Assembly (NCBI GenBank): GCA_002245135.1
Contig: NGBS01000871.1
Span: forward strand, 434,001-498,000
Length of the DNA: 64,000 nt
Direction of reading: 5' to 3'
From: Proteromonas lacertae
Taxonomy: Eukaryota > Sar > Bigyra > Opalinata > Proteromonadidae
Part shown: positions 31,565 through 42,374 of the stretch, in pieces
Position numbering within the stretch: the stretch's first letter is position 1
How the letters are laid out: the number at the start of each line of letters is the position of its first letter
Translations under genes and position numbers: made by a program
The notes under the pieces: generated by a model
What the model saw: only the letters and a program-made list of their open reading frames with translations
The model's database searches: none
What the model was told of the DNA's origin: nothing

Positions 31565-33222
31565 TTAATAAATTATATCATCAATTTTTAATTCTTCTTT
31601 CGGAGTAAGTTTTTCTTTGACATTCTGATATAAATGCACTATAGGCGAATCTTTTGTGTATTTAGAAATAAAATTAATTGATAAATACGAAAACTCTTCT
31701 ATTTTCTCTTTAAGCATATCTTTTCCATATTGGTATCTATTTGTATGAAGTATAATGTTCAATATATATATAAGTGAGTCATCATCTTTGTTCTCAATAC
31801 TCTCACTGAATAATTTCATAATTACATCTAATCCTTTACAGTTAAGGAATGGTATAACATTTCCTTCTATTTATATTACAATATATATATATATATATAT
31901 ATACGATAAAATGTCATATAAAATAAAACACTCAACGAAGAATGAAGTAATTGTTTATCACTCTTAAAATCTCTAATATAATTTACAATGTAAGAAATAT
32001 CCTCATTACATTTCAATATTACTGGATCTATACAAATAAATAAATAAATAATTATTATTATTATACTGCTATATACACTCCCATATTGACATAACAAATT
32101 TAAAAATGATATTCCAATTTTACCTCCATATAGTTTATTATATTTAATAAAAGTAAAACAAATATCATAAACATCATTCAAATACTTCTCAAGAACTGAA
32201 TTCTTTGTTTTAAATATTTCAAATAACAATAAAATGATTAAACTAGAAGATGGTAAATCAGTTTTATGAAAAGATTGAATCATTAATGGAAGAATATCGC
32301 TTTTTAATACTTTCTTTAAATTATGTTTACTATGTCGACATAAGTATCTGATTCTATGAAATATTTCATATTTTGGATTGTCCATATGTTTTTTTAATTT
32401 AACTACTATTCCATCAACTCCTATGCCAATCATTCCTAATCGATGATAGATTTCTTTCATTGTTGGTCTTTTATTTACATCTTTTCTTAGACATATTTCT
32501 ATACAGTGATTTAAACCACTACTTATCCCACTAACAGGTAGTTTCATCCGATAATTAGTCGCATAACTGAGTATTGTTGCTCCTAAACTATATACATCTT
32601 TCTTATCTGATTCTTCTCTTTCTGGAGCTTCAAATTTCTGTCTTTTTTTGATCTTGATATAGGTATAACAGAAATCTGGAAGCATATAACCGTCAATTAA
32701 GATATCTTTATTGGAAATAATTATACTTCGTGGAGTAAGATAATTGTGATGAATTCCTTTCGAATGCAAATAATATAACCCTCTGGCAGCTCTTAAAAAG
32801 ATTTGAAGTATTTCTTTTTCTTTAGCTAGCTGTTGCAGTTTTTTATTTCTTTTAATGACAGAGTGTAATGAATTAAAAGGTTGATTTTCTAAAGGTCTTA
32901 AGAAATAGAAGAAATCGTGATCTTTAAAATAATCACAATAGCAAACAACATTTTTACAATTCAATTGACTTAGTTTATCACCCTATATAAATTTTATTAA
33001 ACAAATAGTATATACTCCATTAACTGTTTGCTTGTAGGTTCGTTTGATTATTCTTGTATAGTATAATGTATTATCTTTTAGTTTTTTAACTATGCATTCA
33101 TCGTCACTAATGGACTGATCATACTCATAACCATGCTCGCTTAATGTATCAGCTCTAATCATCTATATTTAATATCTTACATACGAATATACAGGAGTTA
33201 AGTCTGATACAGTATTACCCAT
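31565..33222 (-). CDS. N-myristoylated pseudokinase with ARM/HEAT-like tail
   Basis: Exons in gene order are 33222-33185, 33154-33016, 32982-32079, 32027-31905 and 31866-31565, 501 residues, with introns of 30, 33, 51 and 38 nt. The 51-nt one uses a GTGTAT donor and is the least certain. The N-terminus MGNTVSDL fits the MGxxxS myristoylation consensus. A protein-kinase fold follows, but key residues are missing: the catalytic loop HRDxKxxN reads HHNYLTPRS, and DFG reads DGY. The APE region (EAPEREE) and KRPTMKEI helix are present. The last 200 residues are helical repeats (LLLFEIFKTKNS, FLNLLCQYG, VIPFLNCKGLDVIM) resembling ARM repeats. Likely a membrane-bound scaffold rather than an active kinase. 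Confidence 0.75.
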
Positions 33223-33320
33223 AAAGATTTAATATTTAACGAAATTTGGTTAATGAAAACATTTTTTGAAATACCTGTTTCAATTTAAAATTTGAATTTT
33301 ATTTCTTCATTTTCTTGTCA

Positions 33321-35448
33321 ATGGATAATCCTATAGATATATTGTATATTTTATATGTTTCATTTAATAGTCAAGCTCAGATTAGAAAGCTAACTGATGA
33401 AAATGCTTATCTTGTAAAGCTAAATGACAAATATAACATAAGAATGGCATTTCTTTTAGTATAATATTATAATATTTAAATTATAGAACGAATTAGGCAA
33501 ATCAGTAATCAATGAAGACATGCAAATGGATTGTGATGAAGTAAATAAACAACAATACACACATCCAAAATATTGGTACCAGTGCAAAGAACAAGCAGAT
33601 GTTATATTTACTCCGTTATTAGAAACTTATGAAATTGAAATTAAAAAACTACAGAAAGTATGTGATATAATAAACGTAATTATTATTATTAAATAGACAA
33701 TATTAAATTTTCAAACGAAATATTCTGAACTCTCAGCAGAAGTGAATGAAACAAAATCAAAAATGCAAAAAATGGAAATAGAAAATAAAGTATAAAATAT
33801 CATAGATTAATTTATGAATAAATAGAATTTGAAAGATGAATATGATAGATTATTATCAAATAACAACAACAGTTGCACAGAAAAATCATGTCACAATTAC
33901 ATCACACTGTTACAAACTGAAATAAAGAAATATAAAAATGTAAAAATAATATATATAAATATCATTTTTATAGCAATACGAAGATATATCACAATTATAT
34001 GACAATTCAAAACAATATATAGAAAAACTAACAGATGAAAGAGATAAAGCAGAAAATAAAGTAAATGAATCATCAGAAGTGTTAAAGAAAATAAAAGAAG
34101 ATTTAAAAGAAATATTAATACAAAAGAATGAATTTGAATTAGAAAATAAAAAGGTAAAAGAAGATCATGAAATAATAATGAATAGTACCTTAGATTTAAA
34201 AAGTGAAAATAATAAATTGAATAAAGACCTAGAAAATTTAAAGAATAAATATGAAAAACTAAATGAAGAAAATGAATCATTGAATATTGAATATGATGTA
34301 CTGTTAAAATCATATGAAAAAGATTCAAAAGATGTATATATCAACAGTTTTTATTATACTTTATATAGTTAATTAATGCAAATATGCAAAACTCTGGTCT
34401 AAAAGGAATAATTGACGATTTAAAAATGGAATTATCCAATTTACAGAAACAACAGTCAGTCCAAGTTGAAACAATGAAACTATTAAACAAAAAACTTGAA
34501 CAAACTGAAAGTGAAAAACAATTATATCAGCATAAACATGCTGAATTATTAGATATTAATTCTGCATTGACTAGAGACAATGAAAATAAAACACTCTCTG
34601 AGAAAAATATGAAATTTAAATATTATGAATTAGAAAATTCAACTCAAAAACAAATATACTCAATTCAAACTGAATATGAAAATAAAACAAAAGAAAGTGA
34701 TAAAAAATATAAACAATTAATTGAAGAACTAAAACAGACAATAAAGAGTAGTAATTATATAAATGTTAACAATAACAATGATAATAGCAATGGTAGTAGT
34801 ATAAACAGTAGCAGTAGTAATAATTATGGTATAAATAATAATGATAATGAAGGATATTCAAATAAAATGAAAAAAATAATTGAAGACTGGGAAAATATGA
34901 AAAATAAATATCAAAATGAAATTGATATACTAAATGATAAATATAAATCACTTCAAACGCAATATCAATCAGCTAATGAAAAGAATGTTAGATTAACTCA
35001 TGAATTAGATGAATGTAAAAATAAAATTTCATTATTGGAACATCAAGTAGAATCTTTAAAAGAAGAGAACTCTGGATATAGAAATATTCAAAAGGAAGTG
35101 ATAGTAAATAGTAATAAAATAAATGGATTGTTGAATTCTAATGCTGAGTTAGAAACTAAATATAAAATATCAATCAGTGAGAAAAATATGTTAAACAATA
35201 ATTTAAATCATTTACAATTGCTTAAAGATGAGAGTGAAAGGAATTTAAACTCACAAATTGTTAAATTGAAACAAATGAATTATGATTTAGCTCAGAAGTT
35301 AAATGAAATCACAAATAAAAATAATTTACTTAGCCACGAATTAGCTGAATTGAAAAAACAGATTTCTATTGAACAGATACAACAAGATGTTCATTCACTG
35401 TATAATGCCATAGAAATACCACTTCCATCTCTTGAAGAATCAAAATAG
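33321..35448 (+). CDS. Long coiled-coil protein, seven exons
   Basis: Exons 33321-33343, 33371-33458, 33487-33657, 33697-33789, 33826-33939, 33974-34333 and 34369-35448 give 642 residues; introns are 27-39 nt. Almost the whole product has coiled-coil heptads rich in Lys, Glu, Asn and Leu, broken by an Asn/Ser-rich run near nt 34760-34860 (AATAAC/AGTAGT triplet repeats). No catalytic domain is present. Such proteins serve as cytoskeletal, Golgi or basal-body scaffolds; the family is not recognisable by eye. Confidence 0.75.
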
Positions 35449-35586
35449 TAGTAATTTTATCATTATTTATATTGTACTCTATGTTTACCTATCTAATTTA
35501 AACTTTAAAATGAAGATGAATTAATGTAGGCTTGATTACCTCAAATATATTTGATTTTATTCTTTCTAAAATGTCTTCACCTGATT

Positions 35587-36792
35587 ATGATATTTTTAAA
35601 ATACCTACTTTTATTAAGTTCAGTGTCGATGATATATATAATTTATATATATTATACAAAAAGCAACAAAAGTCAAGAATATTTTCCCACTTCTAATACG
35701 CTTTCATGGATTCCAATAATGAAAAATATTTATTTAACATCATTTTATTATGATGAAAGATTTATAAGTTTTCGTTTTTTAGGTTATTCCGAAAGTGGAG
35801 TTCATCCAAAACTATCCTGTTCATTCTATCCATCATATTATTCATGCTATGCTAAATACAAAAGTGAACATGATTTTGGAAAAGAATTCTTCTTTCTTTT
35901 AATTCCCTATCCTCCTGATTTATCTATTCCTGATTCGATTTTAATAAACGAAGCTAATATATCATTGAAAGTGATTGAAGAAATGAATGAATCAAACCTT
36001 AAAAAAGAGAATACTGTATTATGTATAACTAAAATGATCAATTATAAATCATCGAATTACTTTTTACAATATATAGAAACATATCGATATTTGGGAATAA
36101 ATAAATTCATAATCTATAAACACAACTGTAGTGAAGAAATTCAAAAAATGTTGAATTATTATAAGAATGAGAATATAATCGAAATAATCGAATGGTTTAA
36201 TGAAAGTGATATTCATCATTTTGGTTTAATTCATTATAGTTATGGTCAACACTGGAAATATAATGATTGTTTTTATCGAAACCAAAATCGAGCTAATAAT
36301 ATACTGTTTAGTGATTTAGATGAGATAGTTTGGCCCTATAAAGATGATTCAATCAATTCAATGTTGATGAATTATGATGGTTATAAAAGTGATATTTATT
36401 ATTTCCAACCTGAACTTCATATTTTAGAATATTTTGATGAATTCGATGCTTATAATCATAATATTAGTGACTTTGATATGTATAGTGATAATTTAGAGAA
36501 AACAATTTGTTTGGTAAACCCAAAGCTTGTTGATAAATACATAATAACCAATCCAAAGATGGTATATTCAGTATTTATTCATTATCCATTTGATAAATCG
36601 AAAATGATTAAAGAATCGTATATTCCTAATGAAGTTGGAGTATTGAGACATATGAGAAGAGCTCCATCAACTATATTGAAGCAATGTGAAATTTTGAAAG
36701 AAAATACACTTCAAAAGAATAAACGTGATAATTTGAGTAGTATCGTATCTCCAAAAGTGAATGTTATTAAAAGATTGATTAATTTGCAGTAG
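35587..36792 (+). CDS. Glycosyltransferase family 92 (DUF23) type II membrane protein
   Basis: Start set at the ATG at 35587; the frame is open to 35551 but without an earlier ATG there. Product of 401 residues. A hydrophobic signal anchor follows the start (FLKYLLLLSSVSMIYIIYI). The GT92 domain shows YIETYRYLGINKFIIYKHN, a WKYNDCFYRNQ motif and the metal-binding DLDEIVWP (DxD-type). The family includes galactosyltransferases acting on fucose or N-glycan cores in the Golgi; the acceptor here is unknown. Intronless. An overlapping ATG ORF at 35571-35696 in another frame begins 16 nt earlier and could act as an upstream ORF. Confidence 0.85.
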   Translation: MIFLKYLLLLSSVSMIYIIYIYYTKSNKSQEYFPTSNTLSWIPIMKNIYLTSFYYDERFISFRFLGYSESGVHPKLSCSFYPSYYSCYAKYKSEHDFGKEFFFLLIPYPPDLSIPDSILINEANISLKVIEEMNESNLKKENTVLCITKMINYKSSNYFLQYIETYRYLGINKFIIYKHNCSEEIQKMLNYYKNENIIEIIEWFNESDIHHFGLIHYSYGQHWKYNDCFYRNQNRANNILFSDLDEIVWPYKDDSINSMLMNYDGYKSDIYYFQPELHILEYFDEFDAYNHNISDFDMYSDNLEKTICLVNPKLVDKYIITNPKMVYSVFIHYPFDKSKMIKESYIPNEVGVLRHMRRAPSTILKQCEILKENTLQKNKRDNLSSIVSPKVNVIKRLINLQ

Positions 36793-36889
36793 ATGTTGCG
36801 TTTTATTGTTTTTTAATTGTTGGGTTTATGAAAACATTTTCGTACCACCTTATATTTAAAAGAGTGATATTTCTTGACATAATAAATTG

Positions 36890-38209
36890 ATGTTGAGGTA
36901 TTTGTTCTATTCTAAATATATAGACTAGTACAAGTTGTATTTAGGCATGGTGATAGGTCACCACTTTTAAATCCATTTCTTAACACAAAACTGAGTGATA
37001 TAACTGACAAATATTGGAATTCAGAAGTAACTCTACCATATTATGCTATTTTGCTATATAGATTTTGGATAGTATCACAATTAAAAAAATGAGTGATTAC
37101 TTTCCAGTTATTGGACCTCAAGTAAGTGTTCATAAACCACCTTATGGATGTTTGACAAAAAGAGGATCAGAACAACTTAAAAATCTAGGAATTGCACTTG
37201 TATGTTTGTTTCATATTAATCATTTATATGAAATAGCAAGAGCAATATATATCATCTGGCTTTCTCCAAAATCCACTCTTACCACATCAAATAATTACTA
37301 GTTCAACAGCTCATGTAAGAACACAGCAAAGTGCTCAATTTTTTTTAAGTGGTTTTTTAGATGTTAATCAATATAAATCACAGTATAATATATTAATAAT
37401 ATAATAGTGAATCATGGATGCCAAATATTGAAACAACATCTCAAGAAGGTTCATTTATTCTTCGTATATAATATTAATCATATTTTTATATAGCTGAAAA
37501 TAAAGAAATTTATAGTTATGCAAATGAGAGATTAAAAGAAAAAGATTGGGTCGATCTGTGCAATAAATATGAAAATGTAAGATCAGATATATTGCATTAT
37601 TTACCTGGATTAAAAGAACATCCAACATGGAATTATATATTTGATTATTATTATACATCAAATGCTCATAATTTGAAAATACCTATTGAAGTTGGTATAT
37701 TATATATATGTTATATTGAATAGTAAAGTATAGTAAATTAGTAGAATATATGAGTATGAGTTGGATAAAATGTCTTTATACAAATCCAAAAATATTGAAA
37801 TATTCAACAGATGAATTATTGAAGATTATGTATGCATTTATGAATGCATGTAGAGAGAAAAAAACAGATACGAAAATGATTATATACAGCGGTCATGATA
37901 CTACCATCTTTCATATCTTTTTTTCAATAATCACATTAATTCTTCTATTTTTGTATTTCTTTAATTCTATTTTTTTGTTTACCTCTGCTTATGTGTTTTG
38001 CACCATATCTTAAAGATCACTGGCCTCCTTATGCTTCTTGTATTCAAATTGAATTATATGAAAATGAGAATAATAAATTTTATGTAAAATTATTGTATCA
38101 AGGACAAGTATTATCAATAAGTGATAAATTCACTGATAATATGATTCCTTTAGATTATTTCCCAAGTCTTGGAATAATTGATGAAAACAGCCAGACACCT
38201 ATTTTCTAA
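36890..38209 (+). CDS. Histidine acid phosphatase family enzyme with a U12-type AT-AC intron
   Basis: Exons 36890-36897, 36924-37026, 37062-37199, 37237-37382, 37408-37463, 37494-37694, 37724-37912 and 37983-38209 give 355 residues. The first six introns are 25-37 nt GT-TAG. The seventh (37913-37982) starts ATATCTTT and ends TTTAC. The active-site RHGDRSP follows almost at once. SSTAHVRTQQSAQFF holds the second phosphate-pocket arginine. GHDTTIFPLLM holds the proton-donor HD and is formed only if the AT-AC intron is removed, followed by HWPPYAS. There is no signal peptide, so this is a cytosolic member, perhaps like lysophosphatidic acid phosphatase. The 8-nt first exon is the weakest part of the model. 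Confidence 0.85.
37913..37982 (+). other. Probable U12-type AT-AC intron in histidine phosphatase
   Basis: 70 nt, beginning ATATCTTTTT (U12 consensus ATATCCTTTT) and ending TTTAC, with a branch-like TTTCTTTAATT near the 3' end. No GT...AG choice restores the frame. This excision gives an uninterrupted family-consensus HDTTIFPLLM and closes the whole frame. Confidence 0.75.
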
Positions 38210-38266
38210 TGTTTCTAACTGTTTATTTGTTATTGTTTCATGAGATATTCTATCATTTAATAATTT

Positions 38267-38276
38267 TGAAACGAAT
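38267..38276 (+). promoter_or_regulatory. TGAAACGAAT motif upstream of SerRS
   Basis: The same decamer precedes several other starts in the window (21649, 22818 and, on the minus strand, 29840 and 31444). Here it is 12 nt before the SerRS ATG. Possible initiator or core promoter element; inference from recurrence only. Confidence 0.4.
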
Positions 38277-38287
38277 CTATTTTAGAA

Positions 38288-39812
38288 ATGAATTTATTTT
38301 TCAAAGCATCTAAAACAAATATGTTGAGTATTATACAATTAATTATTTCAATAGGACTAAATAATGCAATAAGAACAATAACTACTCACTCACCATACAG
38401 ATTTGATTATAAATCTCTACTAGAGAATATTGATTATATCAAACAAAATGTTATTAACAGGTATTTGGATTTTAATTCATTAATTCTAGAAAATCTTCAG
38501 GTAATCCAGAGAAAATAAAAGCAGCACATGAAGAATACTTGAAATGCATAGCGAATGAAGAAAAGTATCGTAAAGAAAGAAATCAGATCTCAAAAGCTTT
38601 TGCTTCAACAGAAGTATATAATTTTTATTAATTTATGAAATGAATAGGATGAAAATGAGATAAATGAATTAAAAAGAAGAGGAACAGAAATTAAAAACAA
38701 AGTAGTTTTAGCAGAAATAGAAACAAGAGAATGTGAAGAGAAGTTAATCAAATTATGTAGTGAATTACCAAACAACACATCTCCTGAAACACCAATAGGT
38801 GATTATGATAAAGCAGAGATAATTAAAGAAAAGCAAAAACCAGAATTCAATTTCAAACCAAAAACATATAAAGAATTGGGAAAGAAATTGAATTTATTTG
38901 ATATAATGAAAGGATCAACTTTAGCTGGTACAAAATTTACTGTTTTTCAAAATGTATATAAGAATAATCGTATTTATTATTTATTTATTAGGAGTTATGT
39001 AGTTTAGAATTAGCTTTATTACAATATGCTCTTAATTTTTACACAGAGAATGGATTTATATCTCATTCAGTTCCAGATATGTGTTATAATTCAATAATTG
39101 AAGCTTGTGGATTTCAACCAAGAGGAGAAAGTTCACAAATATATTCAATTAATAACAGTGAAATGAGTTTAATAGCAACAGCGGAAATACCATTAGTTGG
39201 AATGAATAAACAGAAGATATTTAATTATAATAAATTACCTTACAAAATGTGTGGAATAAGTCATTGTTTTAGAAGAGAAGCTGGTGCTCATGGTGAAAAA
39301 GCAGGTGGTTTATATCGTCTTCATCAATTCTCTAAATTAGAATTAGTTGAAATATGTAGAGAAGATGAAAGTGAGAATAATTTTAAAGAATTAATTGCTT
39401 TACAAATGAAGTTTTTAGATAGTTTAGGAATAAGTTATAGAGTATTAAATATGCCTACCGAAGAATTAGGAAGTTCTGCTTATAAAAAATATGATATAGA
39501 AGTATATATATATTTTTTTATTTATTTTTTTTTATGTAGGCATATTTTCCAGCATCTAAAATGTATGGTGAAATATCAAGTAGTTCATTATGTACTGATT
39601 ATCAAAGTAGAAGATTAACTATCAAATATAGAGATGAAGAAAGAGCAATTCATTACGCTCATACATTAAATGGTACTGGAATTGCTATCCCAAGAGTATT
39701 AATAACATTATTAGAAACTTATCAAACAGAAAATATGACTATTAAAATACCAAAAGTTTTGCAGAGTTATATGAATAATAAAGAAGAAATAATGAATAAA
39801 AAACAAGAATAA
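38288..39812 (+). CDS. Seryl-tRNA synthetase, organelle/bacterial type
   Basis: Exons 38288-38460, 38490-38613, 38648-38953, 38992-39501 and 39540-39812 give 461 residues, with introns of 29, 34, 38 and 38 nt. The N-terminal tRNA-binding coiled coil (SSGNPEKIKAAHEEYLK onward) is followed by the class II core: LIATAEIPL (serine pocket), motif 2 FRREAGAHGEKAGGLYRLHQF split as FRREAGAHG and LYRLHQF, and motif 3 NGTGIAIPRVLITLLE. The short C-terminus (KIPKVLQSYM) is of the bacterial and mitochondrial kind. About 40 residues before the core (AIRTITTHSPYRF) could be a mitochondrial presequence. It attaches serine to tRNA-Ser and implies organellar translation. Confidence 0.92.
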
Positions 39813-41159
39813 AAATAATAATCAGTTTAAAGTATTTTGTATCATTTGATTTTTGTTTTTATTCTTCAATTCTATTATTAATTTTTCATTTGATAGTGTT
39901 GTAGATTTAGCTTAACCTACTTTATTATTATTTACATGAACTAATAACATATGAGATTTTCATATAATAAATAAGCATTAGTGAGTATTTATAAAACAAA
40001 TAACATAATCAATATAAATTTATTCTATATTTATCAGGGTTGTATAAATAGGTAACCTATAGGTTATAGGTAAAACCTATAATCTATCTTTGACCTTCGG
40101 TCAGTCAAACCTCGAGCATTATTTTGTTAAAATCTATTTTAATTACTTACTGAGTAACATTTGTTTAATACAAACTATCATACTATATAAAATATTATTC
40201 CTGCTTCTTGTTTTACTTTAATTACCATAGTTAGAATAAGATTGGTTGAAATTGTATAAATATCTATACTAATATATTAAAATTCATCTACAAACTACTC
40301 AATAGTGATATTTAACATATTTATAAACAACTTGTTATTTTGATGATTAATTTATATTGATTACTATCTCTAAAATACAAATATAAATGTAATTATAATA
40401 ATAAATATCTATTTCTGGATATTAATGATTTGTCTTCAATAAGTCTCTTACTTTCTCAGTTTCTGAAAATAAATAAGCATTATAAAACTCTCTTAGAGGT
40501 ATAATATATCCTAGTTTGAAGCAAAACCTTCTAAATTCTGGTGAGTCTAATATTGTGGTACTGACTGCATTGAAGGTTATTAATTTACATAGATCTTTGT
40601 TGACAGAATCTGAATTGACTTTGGCTTTTACCATATGTAATAATCTGAATATTTTATTTTAATCACGTTTTCTAATACATTTTGAAGTAGTTAAAATGTT
40701 ACTTCTCTAACATACAACAATTGAATAAATGCACAACTCTTTTGATGCGATAGGGGGTAATGTGATATCCCTATAGTTTCATATATTATAAAGTCTTATA
40801 AATATTGAGTAATTATACATCTAAATGATCTAAATCTTAAAAAATAAAGATTTACTTAGTCAAACCATCAAGCTTGATGTTTTTTTCTTTTATTATTTTT
40901 ATTCTATAATTAATTTAATATTATGTTAATAATATGTTATTGTGAGTCATCATTGAGAAATAGATCAAAATAATAGTAATATAAAAAGTGCATCGACTGA
41001 AGGTCAAATTTGATATTTGAAAGATGATGTATAAAACATTAATTTTGTATATATGGTTAGATGATATGCTTCTTAACTCATGTTCAATAGGAGGTCAACT
41101 AATAGTTAGTATAAGGAAGGTAAAGGTCAAGCTATATAGGTTTTGACCTATAGGTAAAC
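39813..41159. mobile_element. Gene-poor stretch with degraded hAT-like transposon
   Basis: 1.35 kb without an intact gene. It holds an hAT transposase fragment (40422-40634, minus). Related palindromic ends lie near 40050-40106 and 41133-41175, built on CCTATAGG and CTTTGACC. A part of the left end, CTTTGACCTTCGGTCAGTC at 40088-40106, has a partial reverse complement at 40994-41009. The limits of the element and any target-site duplication are unclear. Confidence 0.45.
40422..40634 (-). pseudogene. hAT-type transposase fragment
   Basis: A 70-residue ORF. NKDLCKLITFNAVSTTILD followed by SPEFRRFCFKLGYIIPLR resembles the segment of hAT transposases where a helix is followed by FRxLLxxLNPxYxxPSR. 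The zinc finger, the catalytic DDE region and the C-terminal dimerisation domain are absent on either side, so it is a relic. A host zinc-finger gene fragment is possible but less likely. Confidence 0.5.
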
Positions 41160-42239
41160 CTATATTCTTTGACCGAAAAATACAACACTGATATTTTTAT
41201 TAAAATCATCTTTCATATTATTCATTAATAACGCTACTTTGGATGTAAGTATTGGATTTTTATTCAAAATTCTTGATGATATTGAACAACACGCACTTTT
41301 CAATGTATTAATTTCTGATAATTGTTGTAGTTGTTGTGAGAGTGGTGGATGATATTGTTGTTGTGGTAAAGGTAGTGGTGGTTGGAAAGGTTGTAAAGGA
41401 AAATTAATTCCTTTTTTCCATAGTTCAATTATATAAATTATTCCATCCAAACTAATACGTTTGATTGGATTTCTTTTCAACATTTCCTTTATTAGATATT
41501 CTACTACGGGTACAGATGGATTTCGTTTGAATACTATTTGATATTTTGGATTTAATATCAAATCTCTAATTTCAATTTTTGATTCACCAATATAAGCCTT
41601 TTGAAATGTATATATCTCATACAAAACACAACCAAATGAGAATATATCTGTTGATGGTGTGTAAACTGGAGGAATACTAACCCACAGCTCTGGAGCGATA
41701 TATTCTGCTGTACCTTTAAGTATTACTCCTTTATCCTCTTTATAGCAATGTTAAAACCACTAATTATTAATTCGTTATGATTTCCTATAAAAATATGAGA
41801 AGGTTTTACATTTCTGTGAATTATTCCTCTACTATGAATATATTTCAATGCATTCACTATATCCACTATATAACAGATCATAGTCTATTTTTATAATTTA
41901 ATTATAAAATTATACATTTTCATCAAAATATACTCCCTTTTCTGATTGTTTTTGTATTAAATGCTGTAAATCTCCATTTTCATGATATTGAGCATAGATA
42001 TAGTGCTTATTTTGCTGTTGTACATAATTACTGCCTAAAAATACTAATACACTTCTATCTTTCAAACTGCTTAACAGTCTTATTTCTTCATTTATATTAT
42101 TTATTTCTTCTACAGAAAGTTTGGAAACATCTCTCTCTTTTCTGGCCATTTTAACACCTTTTTTATTTACTAACTTCACTACACTGTGTTTTCCCTTTCC
42201 AATTTCCTTTATCTCTATTTCATTGTTGTTAAAATTCAT
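41160..42239 (-). pseudogene. Protein kinase-like gene with a frameshift
   Basis: Exon 1 is 42239-41916, then a 31-nt intron (41885-41915), then 41884 onward to the stop at 41160. The N-lobe has GKGKHSVVKLV (glycine loop) and AQYHENGDLQHL (hinge). The C-lobe has RGIIHRNVKPSHIFI, where HRD reads HRN, and LIISGFN where DFG reads SGF. Later regions match kinases (GTAEYIAPELW, TDIFSFGCVLYEI, MLKRNPIKRISLDGI). Between IISGFNIAIK and DKGVILKG near 41748 the frame breaks by one base and no normal intron fits, so this is either a recent pseudogene or an assembly indel. Even intact it would lack catalytic residues. The tail has a Gln/Pro-rich run. The last codons overlap the palindromic repeat of the neighbouring transposon relic. 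Confidence 0.65.
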
Positions 42240-42374
42240 TATGTAATTCGAGCTTATTGATTTTATTTACATGCTATAAAAGAGAAAATGGTTTGATCAT
42301 TTATAAAAAAACATTTGTAATTTAAAATGTGCAATTTATATTAATATTATAATGAAGTAAATTATTCATTTAGA

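Noticed and set aside
35571-35696. ATG ORF overlapping the GT92 start in another frame
   Set aside because: It has 41 codons with no family resemblance; at most an upstream ORF, so it was mentioned only under GT92.
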